A stretch of DNA of 5,283 nucleotides from NCBI GenBank assembly GCA_903904765.1, contig CAIVEA010000195.1, forward strand, positions 1-5,283, read 5' to 3'. Made by a program: the position numbers and the translations under genes. Source of the stretch: an uncultured Chloroflexota bacterium (lineage in GTDB: Bacteria > Chloroflexota > Anaerolineae > Aggregatilineales > Phototrophicaceae). How positions within the stretch are numbered: position 1 is the first letter of the stretch; every line of letters begins with the position of its first letter. This document shows, piece by piece, positions 1 to 4,935 of this stretch. The notes below the pieces were generated by a model, which ran no database searches, was not told where the DNA came from, and was given only the letters and a program-made list of their open reading frames with translations.

Positions 1-2
1 CG

Positions 3-1988
3 GCAGCATCCAACGCACCCATTCCATTGCTGCAACCCGGTGCGCCGCCCAACGCCACCGTAACAGGAACACTCACTGCCGACGCGCCCAGCGCACTGTA
101 CAGCTTTGAAGGTTCAGTGGGCATGATCGTGGACATCACCCTGATTTCCACCGATTTTGATGCCTATCTGGAACTGCGCGGCCCGGATGGCAGCGTTGTC
201 GCCACCGATGACGACAGCGCCGGCAGCTTGAACGCCCGCATCCAGAGTTTCGCCATCCCCGCTGCTGGCACGTATGAAGTGCAGGTGGGCAGTTTCGCAG
301 GCAACGCGCAGGGCGAGTATAACCTGCTGTTGATGGTGGCGATGGTAGACCCGTCCGGGCCGACCCCCACCCCCGCCCCGCTTGAACCGACTTCTGCGCC
401 CGCTACGATCGCACCGCCCGTAGGTGGCCCGATTGCGATGGGCGACACCGTGAACGGCGCACTCACGCTGGACGCGCAGACCCAGACCTACACTTTCAGC
501 GGCGAAAGCGGGCAGGTCGTCACCATCGAAGCTTCATCCGAACAGTTCGATGTGTTTCTGACGCTCAACGACGAGGCCGGATTGGTGCTGATGAGCGATG
601 ATGACAGCGGCGGCAACCTGAACGCCCGCATTAGCGACTTCCGCCTGCCCGTCAACGGCGAATACAGCATCGTGGTCAGTAGCTTCAGCAGTGGCGTGAC
701 GGGCGAATTTACGCTCAACCTGCTGCAAGGGGGCATCGCGCAGCCCACGCCCATCCCCACCAGCAACGGCACGCTGTCCATCGGGCAAAGCGTGGATGGT
801 GTCCTGTCGGATTCTAGCGGGGTGCGCTACACCTTCGCCGGGGAAGCCGGACAGTCCATCAGCATCACCGCTATTTCAGAAGCTTTTGACACCTACCTGA
901 GTCTTCAAGACCCGAACGGTGTCGAACTGGCGACCGACGACGACAGCGCCGGAAACCTCGACTCGCGCATCGGCCCGGTGACACTCGCCAGCAGCGGCAC
1001 GTATACCGTTTTACTCACCAGTTTCGACTCGGCCTTTGGCGCGTACACCATCACCGTGTCGGCCATCGAAGTGCGCCCGATTGAAATCTCGCAGACGGTG
1101 GAAGGTTCGCTGGAAGCGAACACCAGCGCCGCCTACACCTTCAGCGGCGAAGCGGGCGACGTGCTGACCATCAGTATGAGTTCGCCGGACTTCGACACCT
1201 ATATCGCCCTGAACGACAGCACTGGCCTCAGCCTTGTGGAGAATGACGACTCCGGCGGCGGCACGGACTCGATGATTGGCCCGTACACGCTGCCCTACAG
1301 CGGCCAGTACCAGATCAATATCCGTAGCTACTCGGCGGACACATCCGGCAACTACACTCTGTCGCTGGAACGTGCCACCCTCGCTGATCTGGCCTTCGAC
1401 GAGACGCAGACCGCCGACTTCACGCCGGAAAATAGCGCGATCTTCTACCGCTTTGAAGGGCAAGCTGGCGATCTCATCAATGTGGTTGTGTTAAGCAACG
1501 GCAGCGTGGACACCTCGCTCAAGCTGAGTGGCCCGGATGGCTACGAAGTCATCTCGGACGACGACGGCGGCCCCGGCTTCGACCCTGAAATCTTCAAGCA
1601 GGTACTCAGTCAGTCCGGGACGTACATTCTGGCGCTGCAATCGCTGGGTGGTACGGGCAGCGTCCAGATCACGCTCACCCGCCAGCCCACGCCGTCGCTG
1701 GATAGCGGTTCGCAGATCATTGATCTGAACGACAAAGCCTATCAGGGTGTGGTCAGCTTCACCGGACACGCGGGCGAATCCGTACAGTTGAGCGTGCGCG
1801 TGATGGAAGGAAGCGCCGCCCCCAACCTGACCGTTACGCAGGGTGATGCCACCCTCGCAACGGCCTACGCCACCGATGTGACCGTGCTGACAGTGGCCTT
1901 CACCGTGCCGGAAGACGGGCAGGTGAACGTCCAGATCAGCGATTACAACTACGCGACCAGCACGTTAGAAGTGACGCTGACGCGCTAA
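3..1988 (+). CDS. Multi-PPC-domain extracellular protein, 5'-truncated by window edge
   Basis: The frame is open from the left edge (it reads A-A-S-N-A-P-I-P before a TTG at 27), so the true start and any signal peptide lie upstream and the TTG should not be taken as the start. Numbered from that TTG, 653 residues are visible. They are almost wholly six copies, each about 95-100 residues, of a PPC-like (bacterial pre-peptidase C-terminal) beta-sandwich. Each copy has Y-[TS]-F-x-G-x-x-G near its start, then FD-[AVT]-[YF]-L, an acidic DDDS[AG]G loop, and a final G-x-Y-x-[IV]. Thr/Pro-rich linkers follow domain 1 (about 108-137) and domain 2 (about 237-249), as is typical of exported modular proteins. 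PPC domains usually accompany secreted enzymes or surface proteins and help folding, adhesion or substrate binding; the acidic loop may bind calcium (inference). No catalytic domain is visible here. It could lie upstream, or this may be a pure binding or structural protein. A strong terminator follows at 2057-2084. Confidence 0.9.
   Translation, partial: AASNAPIPLLQPGAPPNATVTGTLTADAPSALYSFEGSVGMIVDITLISTDFDAYLELRGPDGSVVATDDDSAGSLNARIQSFAIPAAGTYEVQVGSFAGNAQGEYNLLLMVAMVDPSGPTPTPAPLEPTSAPATIAPPVGGPIAMGDTVNGALTLDAQTQTYTFSGESGQVVTIEASSEQFDVFLTLNDEAGLVLMSDDDSGGNLNARISDFRLPVNGEYSIVVSSFSSGVTGEFTLNLLQGGIAQPTPIPTSNGTLSIGQSVDGVLSDSSGVRYTFAGEAGQSISITAISEAFDTYLSLQDPNGVELATDDDSAGNLDSRIGPVTLASSGTYTVLLTSFDSAFGAYTITVSAIEVRPIEISQTVEGSLEANTSAAYTFSGEAGDVLTISMSSPDFDTYIALNDSTGLSLVENDDSGGGTDSMIGPYTLPYSGQYQINIRSYSADTSGNYTLSLERATLADLAFDETQTADFTPENSAIFYRFEGQAGDLINVVVLSNGSVDTSLKLSGPDGYEVISDDDGGPGFDPEIFKQVLSQSGTYILALQSLGGTGSVQITLTRQPTPSLDSGSQIIDLNDKAYQGVVSFTGHAGESVQLSVRVMEGSAAPNLTVTQGDATLATAYATDVTVLTVAFTVPEDGQVNVQISDYNYATSTLEVTLTR
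60..1985 (+). repeat. Array of six PPC-like domain repeats
   Basis: Approximate repeat units are 60-338, 438-725, 774-1067, 1074-1373, 1377-1679 and 1695-1985. The acidic loop is DDDSAG at 207, DDDSGG at 597, DDDSAG at 936, NDDSGG at 1242 and DDDGGP at 1557. The sixth unit has lost it. Units 1-3 also share a following [NS]-L-[ND]-[AS]-R-I, and units 1 and 2 are close at DNA level over that stretch. The array probably grew by internal duplication, with units 5 and 6 the most diverged. Confidence 0.85.
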
Positions 1989-2002
1989 CCCGCGTAACGA
2001 GT

Positions 2003-2047
2003 CCTCACCCCTCACCCCTCAGCGATCATGGTTGAGGGGAAAATACG
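2003..2047. repeat. Degenerate intergenic inverted repeat, copy A
   Basis: A tandem CTCACCC run leads into CCCCTCA (2015-2021), an 11-nt spacer and TGAGGGG (2033-2039): a perfect 7-bp inverted repeat followed by AAAATACG. It lies 14 bases after the stop codon of the PPC gene and upstream of the real terminator. It resembles the element at 3825-3887, which also has CCTCACC, a CCCCTC/GGGG stem and GGGGA-rich DNA ending in ACG. It may be a REP-like dispersed sequence. No T-run follows on the plus strand, so it is not a terminator in that direction. Confidence 0.5.
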
Positions 2048-2056
2048 TTCTCTCAT

Positions 2057-2084
2057 GGACACGGCGCAGGTCGTGTCCTTTTTT
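2057..2084 (+). terminator. Rho-independent terminator of the PPC gene
   Basis: GGACACG (2057-2063) pairs perfectly with CGTGTCC (2072-2078) across an 8-nt loop, and six Ts follow immediately (2079-2084). It sits about 70 bases after the stop codon and insulates rnpB from upstream transcription. Confidence 0.9.
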
Positions 2085-2099
2085 ACCCCCATTTCCACC

Positions 2100-2130
2100 C
2101 TGCCACGCCTCCTATTCGCTGCCCTATAAT
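2100..2130 (+). promoter_or_regulatory. rnpB promoter
   Basis: A perfect sigma-70 -10 box, TATAAT, lies at 2125-2130. The RNase P RNA helix P1 begins at 2137, exactly where initiation would be expected. The best -35 candidate is CTGCCA (2100-2105, four of six matches) with a long 19-bp spacer, so the -35 assignment is weak while the -10 is firm. Confidence 0.75.
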
Positions 2131-2136
2131 GAACGC

Positions 2137-2494
2137 GGGTTCCGGTTGGCTGGATGATCGCTCCCCGTTTCGGCGGGGGGAGGAAAGTCCGCCCTCCACA
2201 GAGCGCGGTGCTGCCTAACGGGCAGGCGGGGAAACCCGACGGAAAGTGCAACAGAGAGGCAAATTGCCTTGCGAGAGCAGGGCGAGGGTGAAACGGCGGT
2301 GTAAAAGACCACCGGCGCGGGCAGTAATGTTCGCGGCCAGGCAAGCCCCACCGGGAGCAAAGCCGAGCAGGTGCATTGGGGCGGCTCGTCCCGCAAAAAG
2401 CACCGGGTTGGCTGCTTGACCCTGCTGGTGACAGCAGTGGCAGATAGATGATCGTCCACGACAGAAGGCGGCTTACAGGCTGGCCGGAACCCCC
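2137..2494 (+). ncRNA. rnpB: RNase P RNA, M1-type ribozyme component
   Basis: This is the catalytic RNA of ribonuclease P, which removes the 5' leader from pre-tRNAs together with the RnpA protein. Conserved blocks are present in order: GAGGAAAGTCCG (2180-2191), GGGTGAAACGGCGG (from 2286), GGCAAGCCCCACCGGGAGCA (from 2339) and AGATAGATGATCGTC with ACAGAAGGCGGCTTACAG (2442-2478). Helices can be traced by hand. P1 is GGGTTCCGG (2137-2145) with CCGGAACCC (2484-2492), extended by wobble pairs. P2 is GGATGATC (2152-2159) with GATCGTCC (2450-2457). P3 is 2161-2167 with 2174-2180. P18 is CTGCTG/CAGCAG (2422-2437) with a GTGA tetraloop. P4 pairs 2185-2193 with 2467-2474 and keeps the bulged U at 2188. 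GGT at 2406-2408 matches the loop that pairs with the tRNA CCA end. The length of about 358 nt is close to the 377 nt of E. coli. The architecture suggests type A. Ends are inferred from P1; only four Ts follow (2495-2498). Confidence 0.96.
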
Positions 2495-2540
2495 TTTTGT
2501 GCAATGGTGGCCTCATCGCGTGTATTCTTCGCGCATTTGC

Positions 2541-2569
2541 TTGACAACATAGAACACCAGTGCTAACCT
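2541..2569 (+). promoter_or_regulatory. Promoter of the nurA/HAS-barrel operon
   Basis: A perfect -35 TTGACA (2541-2546) is followed by a 17-bp spacer and TAACCT (2564-2569). TGC at 2561-2563 makes this an extended -10. The -10 itself matches consensus at only three of six positions, but the extension and perfect -35 compensate. It lies between rnpB and the nuclease gene, so nurA need not depend on rnpB read-through. The predicted start near 2576 gives a leader of about 18-21 nt. Confidence 0.7.
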
Positions 2570-2584
2570 GAATCCAACCTAGAC

Positions 2585-2591
2585 GGGAGGG
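2585..2591 (+). promoter_or_regulatory. Ribosome binding site ahead of twin GTG start codons
   Basis: GGGAGGG (2585-2591) is a strong Shine-Dalgarno. Two consecutive GTG codons follow, at 2594 and 2597. The first is only 2-3 nt away; the second is 5-6 nt away, the more usual spacing. The site therefore mildly favours 2597, which shortens the protein by one residue. Confidence 0.7.
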
Positions 2592-2593
2592 TT

Positions 2594-3823
2594 GTGGTGT
2601 CGCTGGAATTCAACAAGCTGGTCGAGCAGGTCGAAAAGTTCGGACGCATGGCGGGCAAATTCGATTTTGATGTGAGCGACCGCTTGCAGGTGGCGCTGGA
2701 ACGGCTGGCGGCGGCGGGTGATCTAGATGCGGTGCATGAGCGCATCGAACTGGTGCGCGGCCCGGATGTCAGCGGTTATCGCGGCGCTGCCCCGCTGGAT
2801 GCCCCTTTCCATGAGCCAGTCAATGCTATTGGCGCATGCCCCCCCACACCGGATAGCGCGACCATCGTCGCCGGAGATGGGTCGCAAATCTACCCGGATG
2901 AAAAGTGGCGGCTGCCGTATTACCTGACCAACATCGGCATTTTTACTTATTTTCATGGCGACAGCCGCATCCCTACGCAGGCCACGCTACCCAAGCTGGT
3001 CTTTCATCCCGACCATGTGCGCGACAAGAGCAAGCGCGTGCTGCCCAGCAAGGCGATTGACTGCCTGCGAACCGTGCGCGAGATGGAAGAACTGGCGCGT
3101 TGTGCGTGGGAACTGCGCGATGATGCCCGCCCGCTGGTCGTCCTGTACGACAATCACCTACTGTTCTGGGTGAATAGTGATGTCCCCGGTCATGTCGAAC
3201 TGTCGCGCCGCTATTTGAGCGCACTGGTGCGCTTGCACGATGCGGGTGCGCTGGTGGCCGGCTATGTAGATCAGCCCACGCGCAGTCGCCTCGTCATCCG
3301 TTTGCTGCACTTGCTCAGTTTGAGTGACGACGAGGTGCGGACGACGGAACTTGGCTCTGGCGATCTGGAAGGGCTGCGCGATATAGACATCTTTCGCCAC
3401 ATCCTTCAGCCGGGGGAACGTTCGGCGCTGATGGTGCAGAACTCCCCGCGCAATCTGGCCTACAAGCAGCGCGGCGAAAGCTACGAAGTGGCCTTCTTCT
3501 ATGTGAAAGTCACCAGCGGCTATCAGGACGAAATCGCCCGCGTGGATTTGCCGGTGTGGGTCGCCCGCGACAAAGCTGCTGTAGACGCGCTGCACGGCAT
3601 TCTGCTGCACCAGTGCGCTATGCAGGGGCGCAACCCGTATCCTTACGCGCTCACCCGCGCCGACGAGATTGCGGTGGTCAGCGGGCAGGATAAGCGCAAG
3701 TTGGAAGAGATGATCCGCCTCGCGTGGCGGCAGAATCAGCCCGAACTCGACCCGCTGCTGTTCTCCGCCAAGACGTGGGGCAAACAGTTGGCCCGCAGTT
3801 CCAAACGTACCCATGAGTTGTGA
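2594..3823 (+). CDS. nurA: NurA-domain nuclease (DNA double-strand-break end processing)
   Basis: This is a 409-residue cytoplasmic protein recognised as NurA-like from its motif order. It has A-G-D-G-S (93-97, the metal-binding Asp motif), a hydrophobic strand ending in Asp (L-V-V-L-Y-D, 181-186), G-Y-V-D-Q-P-T-R-S (223-231), F-Y-V-K-V (302-306) leading to A-R-V-D-L-P-V-W (315-322), and Y-P-Y-A-L-T-R-A-D-E (349-358). NurA enzymes are Mn-dependent nucleases that work with the HerA translocase to resect broken DNA ends; this is best studied in archaea but homologues occur in bacteria. Residues 1-85 form a helical N-terminal extension. The usual D-G-S-L at motif II reads Y-D-N-H-L, a variation noted under findings. 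Start is GTG at 2594 or GTG at 2597. It has its own promoter at 2541-2569 and is followed after 88 bp by the HAS-barrel gene on the same strand. Family is fairly secure; activity is inferred. Confidence 0.8.
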   Translation: MVSLEFNKLVEQVEKFGRMAGKFDFDVSDRLQVALERLAAAGDLDAVHERIELVRGPDVSGYRGAAPLDAPFHEPVNAIGACPPTPDSATIVAGDGSQIYPDEKWRLPYYLTNIGIFTYFHGDSRIPTQATLPKLVFHPDHVRDKSKRVLPSKAIDCLRTVREMEELARCAWELRDDARPLVVLYDNHLLFWVNSDVPGHVELSRRYLSALVRLHDAGALVAGYVDQPTRSRLVIRLLHLLSLSDDEVRTTELGSGDLEGLRDIDIFRHILQPGERSALMVQNSPRNLAYKQRGESYEVAFFYVKVTSGYQDEIARVDLPVWVARDKAAVDALHGILLHQCAMQGRNPYPYALTRADEIAVVSGQDKRKLEEMIRLAWRQNQPELDPLLFSAKTWGKQLARSSKRTHEL

Positions 3824-3824
3824 G

Positions 3825-3887
3825 CCTCACCTCGCTGCGCTTCGCTTCCCCTCTCATATTGGAAAGGGGATAAACGGGGTGTGGGGC
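3825..3887. repeat. Degenerate intergenic inverted repeat, copy B
   Basis: The element begins one base after the nurA stop codon. CCTCACC and the CGCTGCGCTTCGCTT stretch precede CCCCTCTC (3848-3855). This pairs with GAAAGGGG (3862-3869) across a 6-nt loop with one C-A mismatch. GGGGATAAACGGGGTGTGGGG follows in pieces; GGTG partly matches the outer CACC arm. It looks like an eroded REP-like dispersed repeat, related to copy A at 2003-2047. No T-run follows, so it should not terminate transcription, though it could modulate stability of the nurA-HAS message. Confidence 0.55.
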
Positions 3888-3911
3888 ATTTGATGTCGAA
3901 GGAGCTTTATC

Positions 3912-4520
3912 GTGACTGATGTGTACGACAATATGCTGGTGGGACGAGTGCTGCGTGCCAGCACACGCGGGTTCGCCTGCGGCACGCAGAGCAACCGCGT
4001 GGATGAGCGTCACGATTTCGGCGCGTTCGTCCACACTGCTGCCGCCAATAACGAAGCGATCCGCGTGATCGGCCTGATCTACAGCGTGGAAATCAAAGAT
4101 GATCTGCTGGTGAACGAACTGGTGATGGCCGATGATTTGAACAACAGCGTGCTGATGGATCAGCGCCGTAACCGCATGGTTCCGATGGAAATTAGTGTGC
4201 TGAACATCGGCTACTTCTACGACGGCAACCCCATCCACAACCTGCCACCGCGCCCGCCGATGAGCCTATCGCCCGTCATCCAATGCACGCGGGATCAAAT
4301 TGTCGCTTTTACCGAATCGCAGGAATTTTTCCCGTTGGTGCTGAACGCCGCCGAAGTCCCGTCCGATGATCTGGTTGGGGCGGCCATCCGCTATGCCGCG
4401 TGGCAGCGCGAGGACAGCGCCCGTTATCCGTTTCTGGTAGATTGCGGGCGGGCGCTGGCGCGGCTGCTGGCACACGATCTGAAGCGCCTTGAGCATGTGC
4501 TGGCGCTCATCCGTCCTTAG
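3912..4520 (+). CDS. Stand-alone HAS-barrel protein (HerA-associated)
   Basis: This is a 202-residue cytoplasmic protein without signal peptide or membrane segment. The GTG start has AAGGAG (3899-3904) at 7-nt spacing. The opening, L-V-G-R-V-L-R-A-S-T (9-18), continues in a beta-rich segment to about residue 125 and ends with the run L-P-P-R-P-P-M-S-L-S-P-V (111-122). This fits a HAS barrel, the six-stranded fold found at the N-terminus of HerA ATPases and in ATP synthase subunits. Residues about 127-202 look helical and lack a Walker motif, so there is no ATPase domain. Stand-alone HAS-barrel proteins near nurA are known from comparative genomics of the FtsK-HerA superfamily; they probably bridge NurA and a translocase encoded elsewhere (inference). 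The recognition rests on motif resemblance and on adjacency to nurA. It ends 3 bp from a convergent small gene with no terminator visible between. Confidence 0.7.
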   Translation: MTDVYDNMLVGRVLRASTRGFACGTQSNRVDERHDFGAFVHTAAANNEAIRVIGLIYSVEIKDDLLVNELVMADDLNNSVLMDQRRNRMVPMEISVLNIGYFYDGNPIHNLPPRPPMSLSPVIQCTRDQIVAFTESQEFFPLVLNAAEVPSDDLVGAAIRYAAWQREDSARYPFLVDCGRALARLLAHDLKRLEHVLALIRP

Positions 4521-4523
4521 AAA

Positions 4524-4697
4524 CTAACCGTCTAAAAAGAACCCGACTGAATCCGACCACAGCAGCGGAGACAAACAAATCTCAGCCGATGGCGGTTCTG
4601 CCGGGGGCAGTTCCGCATTGTGATCGTTGGCTGTGTCCGCTGAAAACAGGTTCTGCGGACTGTCGTTCGGCGTATGTGGTGATTGTTCCTGCGCCAT
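4524..4697 (-). CDS. Small unrecognised protein, 57 residues
   Basis: I do not recognise this protein. The minus strand reads ATG at 4697-4695, then 57 codons to TAG at 4526-4524. It begins M-A-Q-E-Q-S-P-H-T-P and ends W-S-D-S-V-G-F-F-L-D-G. The first 40 residues are rich in Pro, Ala, Asn, Asp and Glu, suggesting acidic disorder; a short hydrophobic tail (I-C-L-S-P-L-L-W, then V-G-F-F-L) closes it. There is no signal peptide and no credible membrane span. The case for a real gene rests on its signals: GGGGAGG lies 5 nt upstream of the ATG, and a near-consensus promoter sits about 40 nt upstream of that start (4745-4773). Codon choice is unremarkable for the window. It converges on the HAS-barrel gene and is divergent from the DUF4062 gene. 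Its short length makes it easy for gene callers to miss. Alternatively, the promoter could serve a non-coding or antisense RNA. Confidence 0.6.
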   Translation of the reverse strand: MAQEQSPHTPNDSPQNLFSADTANDHNAELPPAEPPSAEICLSPLLWSDSVGFFLDG

Positions 4698-4744
4698 CCT
4701 ATCCTCCCCAAACCCTGTCTATTCCCATGTTCAGATATGTCGTA

Positions 4745-4773
4745 ATTTTAGCACAAATTTTCTATCCAGTCAA
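4745..4773 (-). promoter_or_regulatory. Strong minus-strand promoter of the small gene
   Basis: On the minus strand, TTGACT (4773-4768; five of six matches) is followed by a 17-bp spacer and TAAAAT (4750-4745; five of six), preceded by TGC as an extended -10. The spacer is A+T rich. Predicted initiation near 4738 gives a leader of about 40 nt to the ATG at 4697, with the Shine-Dalgarno in between. The transcript, if not terminated, would run antisense into the HAS-barrel gene. Confidence 0.7.
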
Positions 4774-4835
4774 TTTTGCGACTGATTTCACAAGGGCATT
4801 TTCAGGCCGCATCCGGCTGTGCTGTGCTTCTTAAC

Positions 4836-4875
4836 TTACAATACGTATGAACTGCCAAAACGGTTTACAATACGT
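4836..4875 (+). repeat. 11-bp direct repeat in the divergent intergenic region
   Basis: TTACAATACGT occurs exactly at 4836-4846 and 4865-4875, 29 bp start to start. That is close to three helical turns, placing both copies on the same face of DNA. They lie between the small gene's promoter and the DUF4062 start, as would a paired operator. Each copy contains TACAAT, a good -10-like hexamer, but neither has a convincing -35. Confidence 0.6.
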
Positions 4876-4886
4876 GCAAATTGGTC

Positions 4887-4914
4887 TTGCGAATTGTCTT
4901 TTTCGCCCTATGAA
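4887..4914 (+). promoter_or_regulatory. Possible promoter of the DUF4062 gene
   Basis: TTGCGA (4887-4892, four of six) and TATGAA (4909-4914, four of six) are separated by 16 bp. Initiation near 4921 would leave a leader of only about 15 nt, just enough for the Shine-Dalgarno at 4925-4929. This is a weak call; the TACAAT boxes in the upstream direct repeat are alternatives. Confidence 0.35.
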
Positions 4915-4935
4915 CCCGTCTGCAAAGGAATCGCC

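Noticed and set aside
60..1985. Repetitive DNA in the first gene as a CRISPR or tandem satellite
   Set aside because: Units are about 290-380 bp apart, diverged, in frame and conserved at protein level, so they are domain repeats.
2015..2039. The CCCCTCA/TGAGGGG hairpin as terminator of the PPC gene
   Set aside because: It is followed by AAAATA rather than a T-run; the hairpin at 2057-2084 with six Ts is clearly the terminator.
2012..2516. Minus-strand open frames (2012-2344, 2124-2516, 2215-2403) across the rnpB region
   Set aside because: They lie antisense to a structurally verified RNase P RNA and the upstream terminator, and have no recognisable protein motifs.
3158..3814. Minus-strand frame of 218 codons inside nurA
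   Set aside because: It is fully antisense to a gene with recognised NurA motifs and has no family signature of its own.
3678..4238. Long minus-strand frame (186 codons) spanning the end of nurA, the spacer and the HAS-barrel gene
   Set aside because: It is antisense to two well-supported genes with good ribosome binding sites, and its composition is that expected opposite G+C-rich coding DNA.
4589..4834. Plus-strand 81-codon frame opposite the small minus-strand gene
   Set aside because: It has no Shine-Dalgarno before its ATG, runs across the A+T-rich promoter region of the minus-strand gene, and its Cys-rich product has no recognisable pattern.
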